From Schoenoplectus triqueter (lineage: Eukaryota; Streptophyta; Magnoliopsida; Poales; Cyperaceae): a stretch of DNA of 34,236 nt. This document shows positions 20,089 through 30,907 of this stretch, piece after piece; positions within the stretch are counted from its first letter, which is position 1, and every line of letters begins with the position of its first letter. The stretch is taken from positions 1 to 34,236 of the forward strand of contig CAXKVV010000641.1 of NCBI GenBank assembly GCA_964058805.1, read 5' to 3'. Under the pieces are notes generated by a model. The model made no database searches, was not told the origin of the DNA, and saw only the letters and a program-made list of their open reading frames with translations. The position numbers and the translations under genes are program-made.

Positions 20089-22441
20089 TATAAAATGATT
20101 GGATTTGACCAACCTGGTTTAAAGTTTCCCAGTACATCCTGGGTATTTTTTTTTTTTGAGAATTCTTTAAAATCAGGTATGTCTTTGCATTAGTTTTCCA
20201 AACCAGTAACAAAATGAATTTCTTTGTCATTCTGCTACAAAATGGATAAGACTCGATATTCCATCTTGCCTGTGTATATTTATTTATTGCCTTGCGGGAT
20301 TTCGTGTTACGAATTGTGTACTGTACAAATCCCAACAGTATAACAGTAGTTCCTTATTAGTTAAAGCTCTTGTCCTTGTATGAATCAACCATTATTGATT
20401 ATTGCCATAGACATCATGTATTTTGTACAAGGCAGCCGGTATCATCTCCATTCGTACCAGAATTGGATAGCTCTGTTGCTGGTCTACCAGTAATTATAGA
20501 CCACTTAAAATTGTGTATTGGGTTGATCTCATATCATTTTTTTCTTTTCCCCTTCTTCGAAAGTTGTATTAATTGAATTAATCTTTGCTGCCTTAAGCCC
20601 TTACCAGACAGTTGAAAATATCGAGTTAGGAACCGTCACGTAAATAGAACTCCTTATATCATTGTATTTGGATCCAATAACATTTAAGTAAAAAAAAGGA
20701 GAAGACTTATATCTGAAAATTATCTTTCAGGCACTAAAACACGCGTACTAATGTGTTTATACTTTATACGCATCAAGTTCAATTACACTTCGCTAATCAT
20801 CGATAGCTCAGAACTTCAGAAAGTTATATGATTTCTGACAACCGTGAGGCACCCAGTACAGGTATCACAATAAGTTTAAAATTGGATGTCAAAATGTTTC
20901 TCTTGTAGATCTTTTAAACGAGACAATTAATTGAAGTTATTGACACTTTCACTTTTAGTTTTTGTATAAAAAGATACTTCTTTCAAGTTCAACCAGTAAT
21001 GTCCATGTATTATTTTCAAATAAAATACCCGATTAACAAGTTGCACAGTAGAAACTTTTGGTACTTCAAGAAAAAAAAATGATGAGAATATGTAGGTTTC
21101 CATCCGAGCGTCTACTGGCTACGTACTGGTACCAAATTGTACGTTAGCAAAGAAATTGGCTCCAACTATTTGCTATTGGCCTAAGCAAATAGAACATCAG
21201 ATGCTTCATCAGCTGTTGAAATTGGTTCAACTATTCAATACAGAAAAGATCTCCTTTTGCCATGTCTTTTTGCTCTGCAGTGCAGAGAAGAAGACGAAGA
21301 CCTCCATCTATGACAGATTTGAATTGAGGCTTGTGACAAAAATCACTAGCTAGAAACTTAGCAGGTTTTCCCTTTGAATTCTCTGTGCATTTGTGTTTCT
21401 TTCTGAGCCTAGATATATTAAATTATCTCTCCATACCGGGATTTCTGGGTTGGAGGAATCAACAATTTTTGTGGGGCAGCCCCAAACTGTGCAAATAAGT
21501 GCACAAGGTTCATTGCTTGCTAGCAAGTAACAATTGACAGGTTGGCTATGAAAATAGGGACCTGATTTCTGTCACTTCTGTGCATGCAATTCAATTATGA
21601 ATTATGTAAACATGTGATATCCAGACGACCAGACCTCATCAATTTGGAAATATTTCGCATAAAATATTTGTTTGGGGGGACAGTTGTTATGGAATAAAAA
21701 TATATGATTTCCGGAATTGTATCCAGTTATGAAGGATCTATATATTGTTTATGAACTCTAAACATCAAGGTCAAAGAACATGACTACATGACAGTATTCG
21801 GCTTGTTCTTTTGTTGTAATTAGGCTTTGCAATTAATAGGGGACAACGCATTCAATTGAGATGTACTTTGAGGACTGTGGAGGATGGAGGCATTTAGTTT
21901 GCCCGTGAAGAGAAGAAATACGTTCACAACTCTGAATTAAATGCAAGAAAGTAATTTGGACTTTATACATTGTTTGGATCTTCGGATGGTGGATGAATAA
22001 GGGGACAAAAGAAAGAAAAAAAATAAGAAAAAATTTGCTTGGTTGAATGTTTTAAGATTATTGGACAAGGTGATTTTTTTTCATTATAGTCTCTCGAATT
22101 TCTATTTGTTTGGATGAACAAGGTGATTTTTATTTGTTTGATGATAAACATATTTGGACCTAGCTATTTCAAAAAAAATCAAAAGTTTTTTTTTATTCAA
22201 CCAAAATACTTAACTTGAATTCTTATTGTTATCATTCAAAAATAAAAACGATAAACACTTTCTAGATGCAGTAACTTCCTCGCTGCAAGTAGGAAGGTAA
22301 CCTCAAGCGCCCTGAACTTCAATGTAAAAAAAATATGGATACATATAATACGTAATTATAAATACTGTCGAGGTGCACATAGGGTTAAAAGTTAAAATTC
22401 CTCTTAAATATATTTTTTGAATTAGAAAAAGATATAACAAT
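20089..22441. other. intergenic DNA, no gene seen
   Basis: AT-rich sequence in which no frame matches a known domain and no splice-bounded exon series could be built. A short imperfect direct repeat (ACAAGGTGATTTTT) occurs at about 22066 and 22120. Nothing else stands out. Confidence 0.5.
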
Positions 22442-23192
22442 CAGGAGCGGATGTACCTGGGGCGGGGGCAACTGCCCCTAGAATTTTTTTTTGCCTCTCT
22501 GAATTATCTGATTATTTTTATTGAGGAAAAATATTTAATATCGTGCATAATGAAATAATTATGCAAAGATGTCAAAATATAAAGTTCTGTAGAGGAAAAC
22601 TTTTTTCATCAACTTAATTATCTGTTATTTTGAGGTTTATTTTGTTGTTATTTTTAATATATAAAATATTATTATTTTAAAAAATTTTTATTAGATAAGA
22701 ATATATATTAAATTATTATTTTTTTATTTAGTACCCCGATTAGTTAATGAATTTGAATATGATAATCTATTATAATCTAATAATTATCCTCCATCAAAAT
22801 CCCGCATCATGATGACAATGGCTTCCCTTTCCTTCTGTCCTACTTCTCGCCTTCTTTTTCCTATTTTTTTTTTTTGCGAACCAAAAATAATTCTAGTTAA
22901 TCTCTCTGGAATGGAACATTTAATAAATTTATATGATATGTCGGTGGTTAAACTATTACACTTCCTTCCATAAACACCCAAATAACATTTATATACACAA
23001 ATTGACCGTATATTAAATATGTCATAATTTCTCTTAATATCTAGTCTATTTGAGTGATGAAGAATAATGTCATTTAGTTTTCATTTTATTCTCCTAATTT
23101 TTGCTTAAGTAGTTGCTAAGTAAATGTGATTATCAATTCGCTCTTTAGCATGTACTAATCGTGCTCGTTTCGTATGTTTGCCTATGTTTTTC
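22442..23192. other. intergenic DNA with a possible truncated hAT-like end
   Basis: Bases from 22442 read CAGGAGCGGATGTACCTGGG, followed by a gggcaactgcccc palindrome. This resembles the CAGGGGCGGA terminus of common plant hAT-derived repeats. No matching inverted end was found downstream, so it may be a fragment. The rest is AT-rich with no gene. Confidence 0.35.
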
Positions 23193-23406
23193 GGAGGTGG
23201 GGGTGTTCAAATCCCTCTGAACTAAAAGTGAGTTTAAAGTTTTTTCGAACTGTTCATTTTGCATTGAGATTCGTACTTTTAATAAAACCTAAAGTTCGAA
23301 ATTCGTATTTTTAATGATTATTATGAATCTCGATGTAAAATCAACAGTTTGAGAAAACTTTAAACTAATCTTTTAACTCAAAAGGTTTTGAACCTCCCAC
23401 ACTTCC
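23193..23406. mobile_element. short foldback element
   Basis: Arms of about 80 bp are inverted. GGAGGTGGGGGTGTTCAAAT at the left pairs with GGAAGTGTGGGAGGTTCAAA read from the right. Deeper in, GTTTAAAGTTTTTTCGAACT pairs with GTTTAAAGTTTTCTCAAACT. The flanks ATGTTTTTC and ATGTTTCCC agree at 7 of 9 positions, which would fit a decayed Mutator-type 9-bp duplication. No coding capacity. Confidence 0.6.
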
Positions 23407-24356
23407 ATGTTTCCCCTTCCTTGAGACACTTCTAATCCTTTGTTTTAGACACTTCTTTCATTTCTTTATTTACAGTTAAAATTTTCTCCCCATCTCAACT
23501 TTTAAGTTAGAATAAATGAATTTGTTCACATTGCCAGTTAAGTTGTTTTCTACATCTCTCCTTTTAAGTTTGATCAAATGATTGTTATGTCAATTTCAGG
23601 AAGGAACATTCAGGGAGAAGGAAGAATTCTAACATGTCAGTATCTGTTGTAAGTTATATTCATGATATTTACCTGTATTTCCTTGGTAGGATGATTTCTA
23701 TTTGTTTCTAAAATATTATAATAGGTTTATCCTTAGTAGAACGATTCTTAAAGAGGCTTAGTGTTTTTAAAAAATTTCAATAATAGCACACTGGTAAATT
23801 TTAAGAATTCTTTAAGAATTGTACTCTTTGCTATTAGAAATAATGCCTCTGTATACTACCCAACTTTTTTCAATATTTTTATTAAGTAGTTTTATTTTCT
23901 GAAGTAGTAGACAAATTACTTACTAGTTTTTAAGTAAAAAAAAAACTATACATATGGTTCAGGATCCATTGACCTCTTCATCTAACATTAGGTATTTATC
24001 TTTAATTCACAATCATAACAATGATTCCGGTTTGTTATCAACAGATAACAATGCATAAAAAATACAAGCATGACTGGTCAAAATCTGGCAAGCCGTGGAC
24101 CCAACAAAGGGGAAAATTTCTGCTATGGATTTTATGCTGCTTGATAACAAGTTCCCACCAGTTTCTTATATGTTCATGCTATCTTAATCAAATATGAAAA
24201 AATTACTTATCATATATATTCTATTATGCAATTTGGGTTGTTTCAACCGGTGGCTTTGTCTGGCTCTGCCTTGCTGACTTTATAAATTTTTAGAGAGCGA
24301 GTTAGGTACACCCACGAGTGAACAATTTGATTGTTCACTCACTCTTTAAACTGTCA
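23407..24356. other. intergenic DNA, no gene seen
   Basis: AT-rich sequence with no frame of note, no recognised repeat ends and no exon-like stretch. Confidence 0.5.
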
Positions 24357-24364
24357 GATATTAG

Positions 24365-24705
24365 TATAGTAACAAGATTCATGATTTATTCACGAACAAT
24401 TCATGAAAAAATTATTTTTCACATATAGCCGGATATTTCATGAATAATTCGTCAGTTTAATATACAATACATTTTTTTTCATAAAAAACGTTTTATTCGT
24501 GAATTATTCAGCAAAAAAACACATTATATATTTTTATATGAAAATTTATAGTTTTTAATATATTTTTAATATTTTATAATTATAATATATAAATATTATT
24601 TATATTATATGAAATGAACTATTTTCGAATTATACCTGTATTATACTCGAATGTCGATTTTTTGACCTTGCCGAATATTTTCTGAATCACGAATTTGTTA
24701 CTATG
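24365..24705. mobile_element. short hAT-type MITE
   Basis: A 341-bp element starts TATAGTAACAAGATTC, and its inverted right end reads CATAGTAACAAATTCG. It is flanked on both sides by GATATTAG (24357-24364 and 24706-24713), an 8-bp duplication as in hAT elements. The next two bases, TA, also agree. The interior is AT-rich with internal cacgaa / attcgtgaa words and no frame. Confidence 0.75.
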
Positions 24706-24713
24706 GATATTAG

Positions 24714-25100
24714 TAGGCATAGTCTAGGCTCGATCCTTAAATCCAGTCCGGACAGTCCTTCAAAAAATCCGGCTCTTACCAAATCCTCATAAGTTCGGTC
24801 TACCCTTTTTAATGATAAGGGTCGGATTTCTCAATGATTAGGCTCAATCATTAAAAAATAATTCTTTATCAAACCCGGCCCTTATCCGGTCCTTCCCAAG
24901 ACATTTTTTAATATTTTATATTATATATTAATTACACTTAAAAAAATCAAAAAAAAATAAAAAAATAAATTAAATGCCTAAATAGAAAATTATAATTTAA
25001 TATTTTTATACAAATACAAATTAATATTAAAAAATAATATATACTTAAATGCCTAAACAGAAAAATAGACATACTTAAATATCTAAACAGAAAAATATAC
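24714..25100. other. repeat-like intergenic DNA
   Basis: Bases about 24720-24905 are rich in AATCCGG / CCGGTCCT / AAGGGTCGG words that partly pair with each other, suggesting an unclassified repeat. Bases 25040-25100 carry a roughly 30-bp imperfect tandem repeat, TACTTAAATGCCTAAACAGA then TACTTAAATATCTAAACAGA. No gene. Confidence 0.4.
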
Positions 25101-25111
25101 TTTATCTATTG

Positions 25112-25228
25112 TTTTAGATATCAGTGTATTTATTATTTTTTTTTTCAGCAAAGCCCGGTAGACACGTGTGTTTAGATATCAGAGTATTTATTTCTTCTTT
25201 TTTTTTCAGCAAAGCCCGTAGACACGCA
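25112..25228. repeat. imperfect tandem duplication, about 60 bp per unit
   Basis: Two adjacent copies both run TTTAGATATCAG(T/A)GTATT, a T-rich stretch, then CAGCAAAGCCCG and GTAGACACG. They differ by a few substitutions and T-run length changes. The second copy leads into a GC-rich patch (25220-25320). Confidence 0.75.
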
Positions 25229-25620
25229 CTCTCTAGCCTATCCTTCCCCCACCTGCGCGGGTCCGATCCAAAGCCCTCCCCACTAAAGAGCCAATGCCAC
25301 AACCAACTGCCCCAAGGAGCGGTCGTATTTATTTCTTCTCTCTCTTTCGAGTTTATCGAGTCAACTTTTCCTAGTTCTTTGCAGCGAAGATGAAAAGAAA
25401 ATAATAACATAGTTAATTCTTATGGGTCCCATGAGAATAAAAAATAATAATTTAGATATTATTAAATTAGAATCAGAAATCTAAATTTTTAAAATACTAT
25501 TGATCTATAAATTATAATTTTTTTTTAATTTTTTTATATTTATTGAAAAGTCCATGACAAAATATGCCATTGTCAAGAGATCCTTCCTTTTCTAAATGAA
25601 AATTATTGTTTTAAGTTTTA
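25229..25620. other. GC-rich patch followed by a half MITE
   Basis: About 150 bases (25220-25390) are GC-rich and CT-rich in an AT-rich setting. Frames are open on both strands, but neither translation resembles a known protein. Bases about 25535-25590 (TTTATATTTATTGAAAAGTC, CCATTGTCAAGAGATCC) match the right arm of the foldback element at 15737-16090, so this is probably a truncated relative. Confidence 0.4.
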
Positions 25621-27862
25621 ACTATATGCATACATATACTTTTTTATTTTAGTATTGATGGAATTGTTAAAATATATTGATTAGACAATTATTAATAAGA
25701 TAAAATGGTATTAAACTTTAAAGATTTATGATTGTACTAATATTTTCAGATTTTAAAATCTGCAATATTATGGGAATATTTTGTACAGTAAAAAAGAAAA
25801 TTTTCTATCATTCCAATATATTTTTTAAAATTTTATTCAATGCATTTACCCCCCTACAAAAGAGAGCAAGATTTACGAAAGTATTATTGTATTAATGTTA
25901 AACCATGAAATTTAATTAAGTAATAATGATAATTAAAATAAATTAAAATAAATTAATGAATAATTTAATTTAACAATCAAGGTAATACACATAATTAATT
26001 AAATGAATAGACGATTGAAATAAATAGAGCTTAGATATATATATAAATATATAATAATAAAGTAATAATTAAATTACTGTTTGATCGATGACTTACGTAG
26101 ATAAGATGGTGCATAGTCAATTTTTCGAGTAAAATATAAGAATTCAATTAAAAATCAAATAAAGATAAAAATTCGAATTTCAAAATTAGTAATGAATCAA
26201 TCAAAATTTGGAACATAAATAAAGCTAAATGAGATTAGATATCGAATAATAGAACTAAAGATCAAATTAAAAAGTTATAAAAATATAAATTTCGTAATAT
26301 CAAATTCAATAACTAACACAAATTATTTTGACCTAATTTAAATTAAAGGAATAATATTTATAACGAAATCTAAAATATGAAAGTCAAACCCGTATCTCAA
26401 AACGAAATAATAAAATAGAATAAGATGAAATAATAATAAAAAAATTTTAAGGTATTGAAATTTGATGAAATAATTAACGACGCTAATAATAAACATAACG
26501 ATGATAATAATAGAAATAATATTAATTTCTTAAAATAAGAACTTAGGATTAATAAAATCTAAATTAACGGTTTAATTTAAAGAATACAAATCGATTTATT
26601 TCGACAAACTCTGATAAACGAATCACTATTAAAATAAGTAAATTATTAAATAAAAAATTGAGATTCTGATAGACATGTAAAGAACCACATGAGTTCGATC
26701 ACAGAAAATCCAAATTGAGTCCAAAATCAAAATTTTCTCTCTCTTCCTTTCTTTTCTTTCTTTTCTCCCTCTCTTTCCTTCTCTCTCTCTCCCACGTTCC
26801 CCATTTCCCCTTTTTCTCTCCTTTTCTTTTTCCCCGCTGGCGACAGATCCCCTCCCCTCTCATTTTTCCCTTTCTCTCCTATTTTTCGTAGTTGCCCCCC
26901 CAACTCGATTCCCTGCTCCATCGTCAAAATCTCTCTCTCTCTCTCTCGGTCGACCAGAGCCGTATCCCCCATCTTCCGCCTCCCTTCCCTTTAAGGATGT
27001 CGAGCCCTAAACAATTCCCTATCTGATCTCCCTTCCGACTATCCCAAAGTCCGATCACTCACCCAAACTCCCTCCTTTTTCCTCAGTAGCATCGGCTCAA
27101 CCCCGTGCCTCACCACCTTGTCAGAGCTAACCCCTCCACAACCAAGGGCCCGCACATCCACACCCAACTCGTTGACAGCCACGCCGAGCACTGTGGTGCT
27201 ACCACTATCTCTCCTCTCCGACCGCTGAATTGAGACCAACCCTTGCCGAGTTGTTGCTGCCTTTGTTAAATTCGGTAACATCTTTCCTTTCTATTGTTCG
27301 GCTGTGTGGGCCTTATGTCGCACTGGGGCTGAGCCCCTTACCCTTTTGTTTCTTGCGGTTAGGTGTTTGTCTTGTACCATTACGTGGTTGGCACTGATTT
27401 GGGTTTCTTGTGGTTGATTAGGTATGTCTCTGATGAGAACATGCTTATGCCTTGAGATGTCCTTGTTATCCGGTCATGTTGCTTCTGCCGCTATGTTGTG
27501 CTCCTCACCTTGGTACACTTGTACCTAGCGGTACCAGTGAAGCGAGGCTTGAGCCCCGTGACTATTGAATCTAGTTGTTTGAATTCGGTTGCTTTGAATG
27601 TGAATTTTCGCCCTTATTGATTTAGTTGTTGCTCCTATTTGCGCAGTTGTTGAATATACTAGTGTGGTGCTTTGGGTCCAATGTTGTTCTCTGGTTTTGA
27701 TTGTTTGTGTCTGGTTTGAATTTGTGAAACCATGTGCTATTATGTTGATTTTTGTGGGACACATATGTCTTGAAGTGGAAATTAATAAAATAAGGGATTG
27801 AAATTATGAAGCTTAGTAAATCTAAGAGCCAATGTGACTTTTGTGGTAATAATTCCTTTTAA
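25621..27862. other. unclassified retrotransposon-like tract
   Basis: The tract shifts in composition in steps: A-rich with strong strand skew (25900-26720), a CT-rich run (26730-26960), a GC-rich patch (26960-27290), then GT-rich sequence (27290-27760). No splice-bounded exon series or domain could be read. This layering resembles long LTRs of plant Ty3-gypsy elements, but I found no primer-binding site, polypurine tract, second LTR or pol motif. It may be a solo LTR, a decayed element or a non-coding transcription unit. Confidence 0.3.
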
Positions 27863-28018
27863 GGGTTATATGCGCAAAAATTACTTAGACGGATAATCAT
27901 AAATGCAGAAAATAAATTGAACTTGACTAAGTGGGCCAAAGGGTTATATGCGCAAAAATTACTTAGACGGATAATCATAAATGCAGAAAATAAATTGAAC
28001 TTGACTAAGTGGGCCAAA
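27863..28018. repeat. perfect 78-bp tandem duplication
   Basis: Two identical, adjacent 78-bp units (27863-27940 and 27941-28018), each starting GGGTTATATGCGCAAAAATT and ending GTGGGCCAAA. Zero mismatches were seen, pointing to a very recent duplication or an assembly artefact. Confidence 0.95.
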
Positions 28019-28508
28019 ATGTTAATTTGTATAATAGTGTAATTAATTAATTAGCAAGTGCCGTAAATTTAAAAACGTGCGCAACTAATAATTAATTAAT
28101 ACTTATAATGAAATACGGGAGATGATTATATGATCTGCCTCAATAATGAAAATCCAAACAGATACGGTGGTTTCGGATGCAGCATATGATCCCAAACACA
28201 TTAAAACACCAATACATTTAAATAAATAAAAATATTTAATTTAAATTTAAGTTCAATTGAATTTAACTTCCTTCATTTAATTGTTATTTTTATTCTAGTT
28301 TTATATAATATATTTTATATTTTCTAATTAATGAATATAATATTAAAATATAAAATGAGATATAATTAAAGAATATGATATAAATAATTAGGGGTTATAA
28401 AATAATAAAATTATGTATTAGCACTAACGAGGCTAATTATTTTAAATTTGTTAGATTAAATTAGGTCAAATACTGTTAATTACATGTAGATAGGTTAATT
28501 ATGTGAAA
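28019..28508. other. AT-rich intergenic DNA, no gene seen
   Basis: Low-complexity A/T sequence with many stops. No repeat boundary or frame is recognisable. Confidence 0.5.
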
Positions 28509-28690
28509 TTATTCAATTGTACTAAATTGTATCAAATTATACCAAATTGTAGCAAATTATACCAAATTGGACCAAATTGCATTAAATTAAACCAATTATT
28601 GCACCAAATTGTAATTTGTATGAAATGACACCAAAATTTATCATATTGTATCAAATTACACCAAATTAGACCAAATTGTATCAAATTTAT
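28509..28690. repeat. degenerate 11-bp satellite (ACCAAATTGTA)
   Basis: About fifteen variants of an 11-base word (ACCAAATTGTA, ATCAAATTATA, AGCAAATTATA and so on) follow one another, with a few out-of-phase interruptions. It is non-coding and looks like a decayed minisatellite. Confidence 0.8.
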
Positions 28691-28917
28691 AATTAATTTA
28701 ATTCTACTAAAATTGTACTAAAATTGTAATTTTTTCAAATAATTATAGTGAAAAATGGAGTGTCCGCAACTGTTTGTCGTACCCCAAAATGAACATAGGT
28801 CACAAAAGGTCAGAACTGATGTAAATATTATTTATCGTATAATATGAAAAAAATATACTTTATAATTAATTTTACCATGTCGTATGTAATAAAATAATTT
28901 TTTCAGTCTCATAACAC

Positions 28918-29350
28918 TCTCCGTTTGAACGCACATCGTCCGAAGATATCATACAATACACAGATGAATTCATATCTGCATCGACTGGGTCTATACCAGA
29001 TAGCGATCATGGGTGATTGCCAATTAAATAAATCACTCCTAATAACGCTTGTCGAGAGGTGACGACCAGAGACGTCGACATTTCATCTACCAGTCGGTGA
29101 GCTGACAGTGACGCTAGAGGATGTGTGCCGTCTATAAGGATTGCCTATCAGAAGTATTTAAAATTTTTAGTATGTTATTATATATTTTTTCTACCAGATT
29201 TGATCTCATTTATGATAATTTGGAAGTAGCCAAGAAGCCCGAGTATCATTTCATCAGGCTTTATTTCCTAATCTCATATATTTTCATCAACCCGACATCT
29301 TATGATAATCTGCTCCCATTTGGTTTTTGGTCTAAATTCACCATAGCCAT
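28918..29350 (+). pseudogene. decayed plant mobile domain (PMD) gene fragment
   Basis: In the frame starting at 28925 the translation reads SYLHRLGLYQIAIMGDCQLN, then LLITLVER, a stop, RPETSTFHLPVGELTVTLED, VCRL, a second stop, then GLPI. LVERWRPETHTFHLPVGE-TVTLEDV-LLGLPI is the signature of the plant mobile domain of MAIN/MAIN-LIKE proteins and related transposon-borne proteins. The Trp after LVER and the residue before GLPI have become stops (TGA near 29058, TAA near 29136). After about 29155 the match fades. A further open stretch (about 29190-29340) could be a shifted continuation. It is probably a transposon-derived fragment, not a working gene. Confidence 0.65.
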
Positions 29351-29447
29351 ACAGTGGATTTAAAATTGTGAAAGAATATGCAGATAAAGTTAATATAAGA
29401 TATTCTATTTAAAACATCTGAATAGAATATCTTAGATTTAGAAAATA

Positions 29448-30171
29448 GGCAAGGGTATATGCCCCTCAATAAATTCTAATTTGGATATTTACCCCTTTAA
29501 ATTTGAAAAATTTGTATTTATCCCTGAAAATGCAAAACTTTGGATATTTACTCATAAGTAGTATTATTCTCATAAAAATCAAATTAGCAATAAATTAAAA
29601 TTATAATAGAATAAAAATATCGCTCTATATTTTTTCGTCATCCATACAACTTGCACTGCAACAAAATCAATGATAATGCATTGAATTATTTTATTTTGCT
29701 ATGCACATTGTATTGCTGCTATATTGCTACTTACTCTTGCTCTCTCTCATTGAGCTCCAACTGTATGTAAATACGATCTCAAATAAAATAACAAATTTCT
29801 ACGAACTAGAACTAACATAATAAAAAATTGATACAAATCCAATCTGATCATAACTAGTGCCTACCCAATGAGATTGATATTTATAGCGATAAAAATAGTT
29901 TGATAATTATGATAATTTTGTGCATCGCTGTAGTAATAAAATTAGAAAGAAGATTTACGTATAAATAAAAAATACCTTGAGTCATCAGAAGAGATAATTT
30001 TGTCTTATTATAATTTTAATTAATTATTAACTTGATTTTTATGAGGATAATATTAATTATGGGTAAATATTCAAGGTTTTGACATTTTTAGGGAGAAATA
30101 CCCAATTTTTAAATTTAAAGGGGTAAATATCCAAATTAGAATGTATTGAGGGGTATATACCCAATTTTGCC
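29448..30171. mobile_element. Mutator-type MITE with long terminal inverted repeats
   Basis: A 724-bp element beginning GGCAAGGGTATATGCCCCTC, with an inverted right end GGCAAAATTGGGTATATACC. Both arms carry TCTAATTTGGATATTTACCC and continue paired past CTCATAAAAATCAA. The flanks are a perfect 9-bp duplication, TAGAAAATA (29439-29447 and 30172-30180), as made by Mutator-like transposases. The arms differ modestly. No transposase frame is present. It is not related in sequence to the one at 12430-13179. Confidence 0.85.
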
Positions 30172-30263
30172 TAGAAAATAACAATAAGTTCCCAACAACA
30201 AGAAGGGAATGAACTGGTCTTGGTCCATTTAAAAATGATTGTGAATATTGATTTGAAGGTATT

Positions 30264-30375
30264 CAATTTTGCTAACAGAAAATTGGTACCTAGAGAGCTC
30301 GGTTATACAATTTTGCTAACAGAAAATTGGTATCTAGAGATCTCAGTTTATACAATAACTTTTGCCAACAGTAAT
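30264..30375. repeat. 44-bp tandem repeat, two and a half copies
   Basis: Units starting at 30264 and 30308 both read CAATTTTGCTAACAGAAAAT, then TGGTA(C/T)CTAGAGA(G/T)CTC. A shorter third start, CAATAACTTTTGCCAACAG, follows at 30343. It lies in non-coding DNA. Confidence 0.85.
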
Positions 30376-30540
30376 TCAGTGCTTCTTGACACAGACTCAC
30401 AGAGTATGAGCTCCTTTTAGGTTAGAATTGTACTGGCATAACAATATTTGTTGTGTTACCTGATGTATATTTTATTTTGAGTAAATGTAGAATGATTTGG
30501 CCACTAAGATATAGAAGTCGAGGAAACATATGAAATAAAG

Positions 30541-30850
30541 GGAGAACAGAGCCAAGAAGATCCATCGTGTTAAACAGGTATGCACCTGATTCTGCATTTT
30601 CCTTTACTCTTCAGATTCTTGCAGAGTGTTATTTCATAAACTATTGTATACATCACCTGCAATTAAATGGTTAATGTCAAGATATATGTGACCTCCTGGT
30701 ATGTATTGTGCCAAACCAATTTCTATTCATGGCACATGCTATAACAGAATCTTCTTGTATAGCCAAGAAGATCCGAGGCATCAGAGTGATGAAGGAGCAG
30801 TATCTGATTTAGCAAAGAGCAATAGGAGACTGGTACAGGTCGCTCTACAA
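30541..30850 (+). pseudogene. pair of exon-like relics, unidentified
   Basis: Two segments have exon-like borders: one ending at 30577 before GTATGC, and one from 30763 (after TATAG) to 30850 before GTAAGTATG, a strong donor. In one frame they read RENRAKKIHRVKQ and KKIRGIRVMKEQYLI, a stop, then QRAIGDWYRSLY. Both contain AKKI followed by basic residues, and they share a 14-bp identical core (AGCCAAGAAGATCC). That frame looks protein-like but has an internal TAG. A second frame through the later segment (QEDPRHQSDEGAVSDLAKSN) is open. I do not recognise the family. It could be a decayed gene or an untranslated part of an upstream transcript. Confidence 0.3.
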
Positions 30851-30907
30851 GTAAGTATGTACGATAGGTTCCCTTGCCTCTGTAAATGTATCATTGGTTG
30901 TCGATAA

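Noticed and set aside
23205..23225. tRNA T-loop-like word GTTCAAATCC
   Set aside because: No acceptor stem, D-arm or anticodon arm can be built. It is part of the foldback at 23193-23406.
25114..25410. Frames on both strands through the GC-rich patch
   Set aside because: No recognised domain and no clear splice context. The frames follow from composition.
26727..27281. Minus-strand frames rich in Glu/Lys/Arg and Gly
   Set aside because: They come from CT-rich and GC-rich DNA, one is low complexity, and neither matches a known protein.
25621..28018. Complete LTR retrotransposon
   Set aside because: No second LTR, primer-binding site, polypurine tract or gag/pol motif is visible in the window.
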